A stretch of 64,000 bases of DNA from an uncultured Bacteroidales bacterium (lineage in GTDB: Bacteria > Bacteroidota > Bacteroidia > Bacteroidales > P3): the NCBI GenBank assembly GCA_947165255.1, contig CAMUZR010000005.1, forward strand, positions 1 to 64,000, given 5' to 3'. Shown in pieces: positions 43,116 through 52,381 of this stretch. Each line of letters starts with the position of its first letter. Position 1 is the stretch's first letter. The notes beneath the pieces were generated by a model. It was not told the DNA's origin. It saw only the letters and a program-made list of their open reading frames with translations, and did not search any database. The translations under genes were made by a program, and so were the position numbers.

Positions 43116-44570
43116 ATGAAACGGTTATTTTTCTTATTGACTTTTGTTGCAGTTGGGCTAAGCGCTTGGTGCAATGGCGACCCTGTGACAAGGTTCTGTG
43201 CACTCACTCTCTCGCGCAATCCCGTGGGAGTACATGTGCCTGAGGTGCAGTTGAAGGATGAGCACCTGACCATCACTCCTATGTGGCGTTATGTGGTGGT
43301 GCGGGTCGAGTACTTGCTGCTGAACAACGGCAAGAAGGATTTTGTGGATCTGCCTTACGGCTTTCCGATTGACTACTACCGCCAGGGCAACAAGCGGTGG
43401 GCTTCCATAGATGGTATATCCGAACGGGAGGCCGAAGTGGGTTGGCGTGACGACTACGTGAGCGAGGTCTCTTTCACACTCAATGGCATACAGCTGCCCT
43501 TTCAGATCTCGGCTGACAGCGTCCTGCGCGAGGGGCATCCCCTCCTTTCTCCTGCGGAGGCGGTGGCAGACAAGTCGGGTGAACTTTTTGATAGCCGGCT
43601 CGACAGCATTGATTACGATCTTTGTGAGTACGAGAGTGATTTGGTGCGGCGATGGTGCTACACCCGCCTGCACCTGCCAGCAGGCAAGGCGGCACACTTG
43701 GTGGTGCAATATCGCATCGAGTGCCAGTGTTACGTGTCATTACTGCAACAGAATTCGCGCTTAGATTTCAATGGCGGTCGTTGCAATTTTGCCTATGATT
43801 TTTCGCCCGCTTCCTATTGGGGCAATGGTTTGGCCGAGACGTTTGATGTTAGGGTCGACGCATCGCGTGTCAAGTTGTCTGCTCTTCCTTTTAAAGATAC
43901 TATTGCCGCCCCGTTCGGGCTGCCCATGCAAGAACTGGGCAACGGGCTCTGGCGCTATTCGGCCCGTAACTTTGACCTTGCCAAGGCCGAGCCTTTGGAG
44001 CTGGTCTACCTGGTAGGACGAAGGCAGTCGAGTTTGGCGGAACTTTTCAACTACCGTATTGCCCCAGACCGATACTCGCTCAGCGTGAGTGGGGCGGATC
44101 CCAAGTACCCAGCGGCCAACCTGAGCGATATGGACTTGGCTACGGCCACAGTGTTGCAACCGGGCAAGGACGACTCGATTTTTATTACCATTCGGTTTAA
44201 GGAACCCACCAATTTGAGGACGATAGTCTTCTACAACGGATATTGCAAGAATGCCTCCACGTGGCAGAACAATAGCCGGGTGGGGAGTATGATGGTGTAT
44301 GAGTCAGGCAGTAAGAATCCTATTTTTTGTGAGTACCATAACCCCTCGCCGGGTTATTTCCGTGGATGGCAGTATCTCCCGAAACGGCTTAGTGCTGATG
44401 TTCCCGAGAGTTTCACTTGGCAGGAGCTGACCGACGTGGCCGAGTTGATTCAGCGGTCGGACTATTATTCGCCCGACCCGGTTACTGAGATTCGGTTTGC
44501 CATAGCCTCGGTGGCCAGAGGGAAGAAATACGACGATGTCTGTGTTTCGGAAATCATCCTTTTGGAATAG
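43116..44570 (+). CDS. Secreted protein with discoidin-like glycan-binding domain
   Basis: A 484-residue exported protein; the signal is MKRLFFLLTFVAVGLSAWC (an ATG two codons upstream is also in frame). Residues about 20-310 form a beta-rich N-terminal region (PMWRYVVVRVEYLLLNNGKK). The C-terminal about 150 residues resemble the NADase-type glycan-binding/discoidin module (KYPAANLSDMDLATATVLQP, LRTIVFYNGYCKNASTWQNN, SRVGSMMVY, RFAIASVARGKKYDDVCVSE). It may bind sugars or cell-wall material outside the cell. No catalytic motif. It stands alone between xerC and rseP. Confidence 0.75.
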   Translation: MKRLFFLLTFVAVGLSAWCNGDPVTRFCALTLSRNPVGVHVPEVQLKDEHLTITPMWRYVVVRVEYLLLNNGKKDFVDLPYGFPIDYYRQGNKRWASIDGISEREAEVGWRDDYVSEVSFTLNGIQLPFQISADSVLREGHPLLSPAEAVADKSGELFDSRLDSIDYDLCEYESDLVRRWCYTRLHLPAGKAAHLVVQYRIECQCYVSLLQQNSRLDFNGGRCNFAYDFSPASYWGNGLAETFDVRVDASRVKLSALPFKDTIAAPFGLPMQELGNGLWRYSARNFDLAKAEPLELVYLVGRRQSSLAELFNYRIAPDRYSLSVSGADPKYPAANLSDMDLATATVLQPGKDDSIFITIRFKEPTNLRTIVFYNGYCKNASTWQNNSRVGSMMVYESGSKNPIFCEYHNPSPGYFRGWQYLPKRLSADVPESFTWQELTDVAELIQRSDYYSPDPVTEIRFAIASVARGKKYDDVCVSEIILLE

Positions 44571-44658
44571 TCGCCAGCGACGCCGTTACCCCTGGTGGGG
44601 CAACCTCCCTTTGAATGTAACAAATTGTTGATTGAGAATTAAATAAATTGTTAAATTG

Positions 44659-44690
44659 CTTGCATGGTTTGAAGAAAAGTTGTATCTTTG
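44659..44690 (+). promoter_or_regulatory. Promoter of rseP-lptF
   Basis: CTTG (44659-44662), 20-bp spacer, TATCTTTG (44683-44690). Confidence 0.72.
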
Positions 44691-44750
44691 CACGTTTTTT
44701 ATGTCGCCCTAGTTATAGGGTAAGTGCTATATTATTAGAATATTAGTTAG

Positions 44751-46154
44751 ATGAAAGCTCTTATCTTCTTCGTCAGTTTGTCGCTGTTGGTGGTGACGCA
44801 TGAGTTGGGTCACCTGCTGTTGGCCAAACTATTCCATACACGTGTCAGACGCTTCTATGTGTTCTTCAATCCCTGGTTTTCGATACTGAAAGCTAAGAAG
44901 TTCGACGGAAAATGGCATTTCTTGTTCTTTAATAAGGAGACTCCCGAGTCGTGGGACGAGAAGAACCTCAAGCCCGAGGACCAGGACAATACCCTGTGGG
45001 GGTTGGGCTGGGTGCCGCTGGGCGGCTACTGCGACATTGCAGGCATGATTGACGAGACCAAGGGTGCTGATGATTTGGAGAGTACGCCCCAGTCATGGGA
45101 GTATCGCTCCAAGCCTCGTTGGCAGCGGCTGTGCATCATATCGGGCGGCGTTGTGGTGAATTTCATTTCCGCACTGATTATCTATGCAGGAATATTCTCT
45201 CATTGGGGAACCGACGAGCTGCCCTTGAGAAATGCCACGCTTGGTTATGCCTATAATCAAATTCTCTTGGACGAGGGCTTCCAGAATGGCGATATTATTT
45301 ATGCTATCGATGGCGAGGAGCAGACTGTGCTGGCCGATGCTACGAAAAAGCTGATTTTGGATTCGCCAAAGACTGTCACCGTCATGAGGGGCGACAGCTT
45401 GGTCTCGTTGAATATTAGTAAGGATTTGCTGTCCAAGTTGGCTACCGAAAATCCCAAGCAGCTCCTCTCGGTTCGTTACCCGTTTGTGATAAAAGATTTT
45501 GCACCGGGGTCGGTTGGAAAGCGATATGGCTTGATGGTGGGCGATAGTTTGGTCAGCGTTAGCGGCCAGCTCACTCCTTCGGCACAGGATTTTACCACAG
45601 CGTTAGGTGATTATAAGAATAAAGACGTAGTGATAGGGCTTTACCGCAATGGCGAGTATGCCGAGGTTCCGGCTCAGTTGGGTCGAGACGGAAAACTGGG
45701 CATATATGCCGAGGACGACATGGCCAAACTGTTTGACGTGGTGCATGTCGACTACACCTTGTGGGAAGCTATACCGGCCGGCATCAAGTTTGGCTGGGAG
45801 ACGCTGACCACTTATGTGTCGTCGCTCAAAATACTCTTCACCAAGGGCGGGGCTAATAGTTTGGGCGGTTTTATCTCGATGGCCAGCCTGTTCCCCGACA
45901 CTTGGGATTGGTATCGGTTCTGGAATCTGACGGCACTGCTGGCCGTGGTCTTGGCCTTTATGAATATTATTCCCATTCCTGGTTTGGACGGCGGACATAT
46001 TGTCATTACGCTGTGGGAGATGATTACCCGCAAGCCGGTGAGCGAAAAGGTGCTGACGGTGATACAGAACATAGGTTTGGTGCTGCTGTTGCTTTTGCTG
46101 GTGGTGGCCAATGGAAATGACCTGATAAAGCTATTTAATAATTGGCTGAACTAG
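44751..46154 (+). CDS. rseP: RseP-type site-2 metalloprotease
   Basis: A 467-residue intramembrane zinc protease. The zinc site is HELGH in the first helix (LLVVTHELGHLLLAKLF), with the third ligand in MNIIPIPGLDGGHIVITLWE. One or two PDZ-like domains occupy residues about 170-320 (FAPGSVGKRYGLMVGDSLVS). Family members cut anti-sigma factors and leftover signal peptides within the membrane. Followed 4 bp later by an LptF/G-type permease, so it sits in an envelope-maintenance operon. Confidence 0.94.
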   Translation: MKALIFFVSLSLLVVTHELGHLLLAKLFHTRVRRFYVFFNPWFSILKAKKFDGKWHFLFFNKETPESWDEKNLKPEDQDNTLWGLGWVPLGGYCDIAGMIDETKGADDLESTPQSWEYRSKPRWQRLCIISGGVVVNFISALIIYAGIFSHWGTDELPLRNATLGYAYNQILLDEGFQNGDIIYAIDGEEQTVLADATKKLILDSPKTVTVMRGDSLVSLNISKDLLSKLATENPKQLLSVRYPFVIKDFAPGSVGKRYGLMVGDSLVSVSGQLTPSAQDFTTALGDYKNKDVVIGLYRNGEYAEVPAQLGRDGKLGIYAEDDMAKLFDVVHVDYTLWEAIPAGIKFGWETLTTYVSSLKILFTKGGANSLGGFISMASLFPDTWDWYRFWNLTALLAVVLAFMNIIPIPGLDGGHIVITLWEMITRKPVSEKVLTVIQNIGLVLLLLLLVVANGNDLIKLFNNWLN

Positions 46155-46158
46155 GTAG

Positions 46159-47628
46159 ATGAAAAAGCTGGACAAGCTGATATTGAAGTCCTTTCTGGGT
46201 CCGCTGTTGCTGACGTTCACCATAGCGGTGTTCGTGTTGCTGATGCAGTTTGTGTGGAAGTATATCGACGACTTGGTGGGCAAGGGATTGGAGTTTAGTA
46301 TTATTGCCCAGTTGCTTCTTTATGCCTCGGCCACTTTTGTGCCGATGGCTCTGCCCATTGCGGTGCTGTTTGCCTCCATTATGACGATGGGCAATTTCGG
46401 CGAGAAGTACGAACTGATTGCCATTAAGGCCGGCGGTATTTCGCTTAGGCGAGTGATGATGCCGATGGCTTTGGTGGCGCTGCTGCTGACGTTTATTGCT
46501 TTTTATTTTGCGAATAATGTGTTGCCGGTGGCTATGTATAAGTACCGAACCACCCTGTATGACGTCCAACGGAAGAAGCCGGCAGTGAGTATCCGGCCGA
46601 GCGAGTACTACGACGAAATTGACGGCTATGTGATTCGTGTGAATGGGAAAGACCCTGACGGCCGAACCTTACGCGACATTATCATTTACGACCATTCCGA
46701 GGGCATCAATCGCACCAATATCATAGTGGCCGACCACGGCTATATGCAGTCTACCCCCGATGACCACTATTTGGTTTTTACGCTCAAGAATGGCTATACC
46801 TACAGCGAGCCCCAGGATGGCGAATATAATGAGACCCGCCCGCTGACGAGCATTGGTTTTGACGAGCAGGTGCTCACTTTCGATATTTCGAGTTTTGCCT
46901 TTTCCAAGTCCGACGACCAGTTCTTTGCCGGCCACTACCAAATGCTGAATGTGGTGCAGCTGGATTCTATGGTGGGGGCTTTGGAGGACCAGTTGGACTT
47001 TAGGTATGGCGAGTTTCAGAAGATGATGGTCAATAGGATGAGGGTGTATCAGTATTATCAAGAACATGCCGACGACAGTGCGGCCTACCTTGACGTTGCC
47101 AAGTTGGTTGCCGATACCACCGTGGAAGCCCGCAACCGTTATTACGAGCAGGCCCGAATGCAGCTACAGGGTTCGTTGAACGACGTTCAGATGTACCAGG
47201 CCATGATAGATTCCGATAAGGAGTACATAAACCGCCATTATATTGAATTGATGCGCAAATTCACCCTCTCGGTGGCGTGTCTGCTACTTTTCCTGATAGG
47301 CGCGCCGTTTGGCTCTATAGTGCGCAAGGGCGGTTTGGGAATGCCCTTGGTGGCGTCGGTTATTTTCTTTGTTATGTATTACGTGATTGGCATGATTAGC
47401 GAGAAGTCGGTTCGCGAGAGTGCCATGGGTCCTGTGGGTATGTGGGTTTCTACCTTTGTCTTTATTCCGATTGGTGCTTTGCTTACGTGGCAGGCCACGA
47501 CTGATTCCAGTCTCTTCGATTTGCACACGTGGAAGCGCTGGCTGAGGATAAAGGAGAAGGTGAAGTCAGGTTCTGAAAGCAAAGACACGCATTCCCCTAC
47601 TGAAGAGGAAGACGTGAAGGGTGAGTAA
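46159..47628 (+). CDS. LptF/LptG-family LPS export permease
   Basis: A 489-residue inner-membrane protein of the YjgP/YjgQ family. The start MKKLDKLILKSFLGPLLLTF and FAIA-type helices (FVPMALPIAVLFASIMTMGN) are typical. A periplasmic beta-jellyroll-like region spans residues about 125-250 and a second helical bundle follows (RKFTLSVACLLLFLIGAPFG). With LptB and its partner it extracts LPS from the inner membrane. Only one of the F/G pair is present here. A charged C-terminal tail after the last helix is longer than usual. Confidence 0.92.
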   Translation: MKKLDKLILKSFLGPLLLTFTIAVFVLLMQFVWKYIDDLVGKGLEFSIIAQLLLYASATFVPMALPIAVLFASIMTMGNFGEKYELIAIKAGGISLRRVMMPMALVALLLTFIAFYFANNVLPVAMYKYRTTLYDVQRKKPAVSIRPSEYYDEIDGYVIRVNGKDPDGRTLRDIIIYDHSEGINRTNIIVADHGYMQSTPDDHYLVFTLKNGYTYSEPQDGEYNETRPLTSIGFDEQVLTFDISSFAFSKSDDQFFAGHYQMLNVVQLDSMVGALEDQLDFRYGEFQKMMVNRMRVYQYYQEHADDSAAYLDVAKLVADTTVEARNRYYEQARMQLQGSLNDVQMYQAMIDSDKEYINRHYIELMRKFTLSVACLLLFLIGAPFGSIVRKGGLGMPLVASVIFFVMYYVIGMISEKSVRESAMGPVGMWVSTFVFIPIGALLTWQATTDSSLFDLHTWKRWLRIKEKVKSGSESKDTHSPTEEEDVKGE

Positions 47629-47638
47629 TGGCGCGGCG

Positions 47639-48298
47639 TTATTTCTTTTTCTCTTCGAATGAACGCACTTGCTCTTGAAAGTGATGGTTGGCTTTACTAA
47701 GGGCGGAGTCGGCATTGATGCCACGGTTGTGAGCCCAGTGGACGAGGCCGAACAGTAGTTGGCCGAATTGCTCTTCTGTCATGTTCTCAGTGAGTTCCAA
47801 TTCCTCTTCGGACAGTTGGTAGCCGATGCCGGCTGCTTTTTCTTGCAGGCGCACGGCTTTCACGAGGGGTGGGAGGGAGGAGGGGACTCCTTCTAGGACC
47901 GATTTGCGGCCTTCGTGCATCTTTATTTCTTCCCAGCTTTCGCCGTGGTATTCGTCTTTGCGGAAGATGAACGGATGGCGGTCCACTAACTTGTCGCTGA
48001 TGGCATTGAGCACGTCGGCTGCGGTGAACCGTCCCTCTTCCTCGGCTATTGTGCAGTAGAAAAGAAGGTGCATGAATAAATCGCCCAATTCCTTTTTCAT
48101 CTCGTTGTTGGCCTTGGGTGTTTCGTTGTCTTTTGAAGAGAGGATGCCCAGAATGGCTTCACTCAGCTCGTAAGTTTCTTCGATGGTGAGGTAGCGCAGA
48201 CTCTCCATCGTCTGCACACGGTCCCATGGACACTCTTTCCGTATGATGCCGAGGGTGTCGTTGAGCCGTTGGAAGGCCTCAATTGTTTCGTGGTTCAT
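47639..48298 (-). CDS. mazG: Nucleoside triphosphate pyrophosphohydrolase MazG
   Basis: A 219-residue all-alpha NTP pyrophosphohydrolase. The motif ECPWDRVQTMESLRYLTIEE then TYELSEAI, and KKELGDLFMHLLFYCTIAEE (EELGD-type metal site), are clear. A second, weaker repeat covers the C-terminal half. It clears non-canonical NTPs and in E. coli influences (p)ppGpp. Its start overlaps the relA/spoT stop by 4 bases, which places both in one coupled unit. Confidence 0.94.
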   Translation of the reverse strand: MNHETIEAFQRLNDTLGIIRKECPWDRVQTMESLRYLTIEETYELSEAILGILSSKDNETPKANNEMKKELGDLFMHLLFYCTIAEEEGRFTAADVLNAISDKLVDRHPFIFRKDEYHGESWEEIKMHEGRKSVLEGVPSSLPPLVKAVRLQEKAAGIGYQLSEEELELTENMTEEQFGQLLFGLVHWAHNRGINADSALSKANHHFQEQVRSFEEKKK

Positions 48299-50523
48299 AG
48301 GCGACGCACTTCCTCAATTCCTTCGATGGATTTGATATTGTTGATAAGTTGGGTAAGGTTGTCGAGGTCGAGCACATACAGCATGATAATGCCGCGCACC
48401 ACGCCTTCGACGGCCTCGAGCGTGATGGCGCGCATATTGAGGTTCATCTGGTTGCTCACTATTTGGGTGATGTCGGTGAGGAGGCCTTTGCGGTCGATGG
48501 CGGTGAAGGCGATGCCGGACATGAGCGAGACGTGCTCGCCCGGACGCCAGCGGGCACGGACGATGCGGTTTTCGTGGTTGGCCATTTCGTCCATGGCCAC
48601 CTTGCAGTTGGTGCGGTGAACCATGATTTTGCCATTGGTGACAATGCCTACCACGTGGTCGCCCTGGACGGGGTTGCAGCAGGGGGCTGGCTCGGTGGAG
48701 TATCGCTCATATTCCTTGTCCAGAAGGAATGACTGTTGGCCGCTGTCGTTGCGGATGGCGGTGCTGTTTTTCTCAAAAATGGAGCCATACTCGCCCAGGA
48801 AGTAGTTGTTGTGGCCGTCGAGGTTGATGCGGCCGAAGCTGTGGGCGATATCTTGTTCGGTGATGGTGCCCATGGCCAACTGAAAATAGAGGTCGGTCTC
48901 GCTTTTCAGTTTGAGAAAACGTTTTATCTGTCCTAAGTTGGCAGGAGTGTTCTGTAAGTGAAGCTTCTGCAGGATGGTTTCCAGGCGGTGTTCGCCTTCT
49001 TCGCGGTAGCCTTTGCGCTGGTTGCGCAAGAAGTCTTTTAGGGCTTCCCTGGCTCGTGCGGTGTTGGCGTAGTTCACCCATTCGTCCGAAGGGCGTATTT
49101 TGGGACTGGTAAGCACCTGCACTTGTTCGCCGGCGCGTAGTTTGTAGCTGATGGGTTGTACTTTGCCGTTGACTTTGGCACCGATGCAGTGCAGGCCTAG
49201 GTCGGAGTGGATGCTGAAAGCGAAGTCAAGGACTGTCGAGTGGGCGGGCAGTTTGCGCATATCACCTTTGGGGGTGAAGAGGTAGATTTCTTTCGTGTAG
49301 AGGGTTTCTTTGAATTCCTCTACAAGATCGAGGGCGCTTTTTTCGGTGTTTTCTAATGTGCTGCGTATCTGCTGTAGCCACACTTCGACAGGGCTGTTGG
49401 ATATATTTTCTTCGGGATGGGCCTCTTTGTAGAGAAAATGGGCAGCCATGCCTTTTTCGGCTATCACATCCATTCGTTGTGTGCGGATTTGAATTTCTAC
49501 CCATTGGCCGATGGGGGTCATGACGGTGGTTTGGAGTGACTCGTAGCCGTTGGTTTTAGGCGTAGTAATCCAGTCGCGGAAACGGGAGGGGTCGGGTTTG
49601 AATCTGGTTGAGATGAGAGAGTAGACTTTGAAGCATTCCTCTTTCTCTTTATCTAAGGGGACGTCCAAGATGATGCGCATGGCGTAAAGGTCGAAAATTT
49701 GGTCGAAATTCACACCTTTACGTTCCATTTTTTTCCAACAGCTGTACACCGATTTGATGCGGGTTTTGATGGTGTATTTGTAGCCGTTGTCTTCTAGCAT
49801 TTTGATAATGGGGTCTTTGAGACATTGGTTCAGCTTTTCGCCTGTCCCTTTTGCGCGTTTCTTTTCAATCAGAGTGGCAATTTCGTTGTACTTGGCAGGA
49901 TTGGTATACTTCATTACCAGCTCTTCAAGTTCGGTTTTGATGGTATATAGGCCCAATCGGTGTGCCAAGGGAACATAGAGGTAGTGAGTCTCAGACGAGA
50001 TGGCCAATTTTTTGGTGTCGGACATGGAGTCCAGGGTACGCATGTTGTGCAGCCGGTCGCATAGTTTGAGAAAGATGACATACGCGTCGTTGCACATGGA
50101 GAGGAGTATCTTGCGGTAGTTCTCTGCTTGCTTAGAATCGGTCTGCTGCAGTATCTTGACGTCGTTAATTTTAGTCACTCCGTCGACTATTACCGCTACT
50201 CGGTCGCCAAAGATTGTCCGAATCTGGTCGAGACTGATGTCGGTGTCTTCCACCACGTCGTGCAGCAGTGCGCAGATGGCCGCAATGGGTCCTAGCCCGA
50301 CTTCCTTAACGGCAATAAGGGCTACAGCCAGGGGGTGGAAGATGTAGGGTTCGCCTGATTTGCGACGGGTACCGGCATGGGCCCGATTGGCAACGGAGAA
50401 GGCCCTGAATATTTCCTCCTCCTCATCGCCAGAAATAGGGTAGTTGTTGCGGCAGGCGGCAATTAGTTCTTCGTATTTTTCCTGAATCTCACGTTCTTCG
50501 CGTTTCTCGTCAATTACATACAT
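48295..50523 (-). CDS. RelA/SpoT-family (p)ppGpp synthetase/hydrolase
   Basis: A 742-residue stringent-response enzyme. The hydrolase HD domain is intact (FHPLAVALIAVKEVGLGPIA, then ICALLHDVVEDTDISLDQI), so the protein is probably bifunctional. The synthetase domain follows (RIKSVYSCWKKMERKGVNFD, FDLYAMRIILDV, KTNGYESLQTTVMTPIGQWV). Then come a TGS domain (IYLFTPKGDMRKLPAHSTVL) and a C-terminal ACT domain (VSLMSGIAFTAIDRKGLLTD). A zinc-finger-like CC in ERYSTEPAPCCNPVQGDHVV is present. The end overlaps mazG. Confidence 0.96.
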   Translation of the reverse strand: MYVIDEKREEREIQEKYEELIAACRNNYPISGDEEEEIFRAFSVANRAHAGTRRKSGEPYIFHPLAVALIAVKEVGLGPIAAICALLHDVVEDTDISLDQIRTIFGDRVAVIVDGVTKINDVKILQQTDSKQAENYRKILLSMCNDAYVIFLKLCDRLHNMRTLDSMSDTKKLAISSETHYLYVPLAHRLGLYTIKTELEELVMKYTNPAKYNEIATLIEKKRAKGTGEKLNQCLKDPIIKMLEDNGYKYTIKTRIKSVYSCWKKMERKGVNFDQIFDLYAMRIILDVPLDKEKEECFKVYSLISTRFKPDPSRFRDWITTPKTNGYESLQTTVMTPIGQWVEIQIRTQRMDVIAEKGMAAHFLYKEAHPEENISNSPVEVWLQQIRSTLENTEKSALDLVEEFKETLYTKEIYLFTPKGDMRKLPAHSTVLDFAFSIHSDLGLHCIGAKVNGKVQPISYKLRAGEQVQVLTSPKIRPSDEWVNYANTARAREALKDFLRNQRKGYREEGEHRLETILQKLHLQNTPANLGQIKRFLKLKSETDLYFQLAMGTITEQDIAHSFGRINLDGHNNYFLGEYGSIFEKNSTAIRNDSGQQSFLLDKEYERYSTEPAPCCNPVQGDHVVGIVTNGKIMVHRTNCKVAMDEMANHENRIVRARWRPGEHVSLMSGIAFTAIDRKGLLTDITQIVSNQMNLNMRAITLEAVEGVVRGIIMLYVLDLDNLTQLINNIKSIEGIEEVRRL

Positions 50524-50538
50524 AAAACCTCCTTCGTG

Positions 50539-51150
50539 TCAGAGTCCTAGTAAAAAGAAAGTTGATGCTAAAAGAGCCATGGATGTACTGAACCCAAGAG
50601 TGACATATACATTTTGGAAGTCGGTAAGTACTCCTAGGCTGGCGCTGGTCATACAGAATGACCCCCAAGAGGGAATTTTACCAACCCGGATACCCAGCTC
50701 CATGGCTGGAGAGTAGCCGATGTTTTCGGCTGAGGCGGCAGAAAGAAGTGTTCTATCAAGTGTGCCATGTCGGTATCCCAGGCTGCCATAGAGTTGCCAG
50801 TCCCTTTTGTTCCAGGGCTTGGAAAGACGGTAGTCGGTACCTACCATTAGCCAGCGGGCACCCAACCCGATCATTCCTGTGATATGACCTCCCCACACTT
50901 CGGGCAGGTAGGTGTAGGTTAGCCCGACGCCTAAGTCTTCGCGTCCGAGCATGATATTTAATTCGGCAAAATGACTGGCAAAGGGGCTGCCGAAGTAGTA
51001 GATGGGGTTGCGGTTTGGAGCCCTGTATTGGGGTTCTTCGAAGTAAGAAGTGTCGTCTTGAGCCACGCCGTGGGAAAAGGTAGAGTCGTTCTGGCCCCAC
51101 ACCGTCATGGTGAGTAGTATTAGTGCTGAGATTGTCAGTGACTTTTTCAT
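50539..51150 (-). CDS. Secreted barrel-like protein of unknown function
   Basis: A 203-residue protein with signal peptide [20 protein letters not shown]. The mature part has regular beta strands with aromatic ends ([53 protein letters not shown]) and ends in a hydrophobic segment ([16 protein letters not shown]), compatible with a small outer-membrane barrel. No family recognised. Its start overlaps the recA stop by 4 bases, and it is followed 15 bp later by relA/spoT, so a surface protein is wedged between two stress-response genes. Confidence 0.78.
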   Translation of the reverse strand: MKKSLTISALILLTMTVWGQNDSTFSHGVAQDDTSYFEEPQYRAPNRNPIYYFGSPFASHFAELNIMLGREDLGVGLTYTYLPEVWGGHITGMIGLGARWLMVGTDYRLSKPWNKRDWQLYGSLGYRHGTLDRTLLSAASAENIGYSPAMELGIRVGKIPSWGSFCMTSASLGVLTDFQNVYVTLGFSTSMALLASTFFLLGL

Positions 51151-52178
51151 TCTAGATTATTTTTCTCTTTCAGCGCCTCGCGGATTTTGCCTTCCAACTC
51201 TTCGCAGAGTTCTGGATTGTCGCGAAGCAGTTGTTTGAGAGCCTCACGTCCCTGAGCCAGTTTTGAGTCGCCATAGCCGAACCAAGACCCGCTCTTTTTG
51301 AGTATGTCGAACTCAACACCGAGGTCCACTATCTCACCAACTTTGGAGATACCTTCCCCAAACATTAGGTCGAATTCGCACACGCGGAATGGAGGTGCCA
51401 CTTTGTTTTTGACTATCTTTACTTTCACGCGATTGCCGACATTTTGGTCGCCGTCTTTAATGGCTTGTACCCTGCGAATGTCTATCCTAACGGAGGCGTA
51501 GAATTTCAGTGCATTGCCGCCTGTGGTGGTTTCGGGATTGCCGAAGAGCACTCCGATTTTTTCGCGCAGCTGATTGATAAAGATGCAGCAGCAGTTGGTC
51601 TTGCTGATGGTGGAGGTTAGTTTGCGCATAGCCTGGCTCATCAGACGAGCCTGGAGGCCTACTTTGGAATCGCCCATCTCGCCGTCGATTTCGGCTTTCG
51701 GGGTGAGTGCTGCCACTGAGTCAACAACGATAATGTCGATTGCGCCGGAGCGGATGAGGTTGTCGGCGATTTCGAGAGCTTGCTCGCCGTTGTCGGGCTG
51801 GGACACTAGGAGGTTGTCAGTGTCAACACCCAGTTTTTTGGCATAGAAACTGTCGAAAGCATGTTCGGCATCGATAAAGGCAGCAATACCGCCGTTCTTT
51901 TGGCATTCGGCAATAGCATGGATGGCAAGAGTGGTCTTACCAGAAGACTCGGGGCCAAAAATCTCAATTATACGACCGCGAGGGTATCCTCCTACACCGA
52001 GGGCGTTGTCGAGGTTGATGCTGCCGGAGGAAATCACATCCACCTTTACAGCCGACTGGTCGCCTAGTTTCATTACTGAGCCTTTTCCATAGTTTTTCTC
52101 AATCTTATCGAGAGTGGTCTGCAGAATCTTTAATTTTTCGAGTCGCTGAGCCTCGGCATCTGTCATCTCTTTTGCCAT
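51147..52178 (-). CDS. recA: Recombinase RecA
   Basis: A 343-residue strand-exchange ATPase and SOS coprotease. Walker [21 protein letters not shown], Walker B region [20 protein letters not shown], and the DNA-binding loops [20 protein letters not shown] and [19 protein letters not shown] are all present. The start [18 protein letters not shown] is followed by [14 protein letters not shown] -7 box TATATTTG lies at 52237-52244. I did not find an obvious SOS box, though Bacteroidetes LexA sites differ from E. coli. Confidence 0.97.
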   Translation of the reverse strand: MAKEMTDAEAQRLEKLKILQTTLDKIEKNYGKGSVMKLGDQSAVKVDVISSGSINLDNALGVGGYPRGRIIEIFGPESSGKTTLAIHAIAECQKNGGIAAFIDAEHAFDSFYAKKLGVDTDNLLVSQPDNGEQALEIADNLIRSGAIDIIVVDSVAALTPKAEIDGEMGDSKVGLQARLMSQAMRKLTSTISKTNCCCIFINQLREKIGVLFGNPETTTGGNALKFYASVRIDIRRVQAIKDGDQNVGNRVKVKIVKNKVAPPFRVCEFDLMFGEGISKVGEIVDLGVEFDILKKSGSWFGYGDSKLAQGREALKQLLRDNPELCEELEGKIREALKEKNNLE

Positions 52179-52236
52179 AATTTACAAGTCTTTATATTGT
52201 TAGTGTATATATATTTCATTTCATTATAACAGACTA

Positions 52237-52291
52237 CAAATATACTATTTTTTTTTAAATCTGAGTAATTTAAAAAAAAAGTGTATTTTTG
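52237..52291. promoter_or_regulatory. Divergent -7 boxes of recA and the aminotransferase
   Basis: TATATTTG on the minus strand (52237-52244) for recA, and TATTTTTG on the plus strand (52284-52291) for the aminotransferase. Neither has a clear -33 TTTG. Confidence 0.6.
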
Positions 52292-52381
52292 CATCCTGAA
52301 AAGTGGTGGGTCTAACGGCAGAGTGTCTTATGTCTGTTTGACCACAAATCGCTAGTAATTAATAACACAAAATTTCATACA

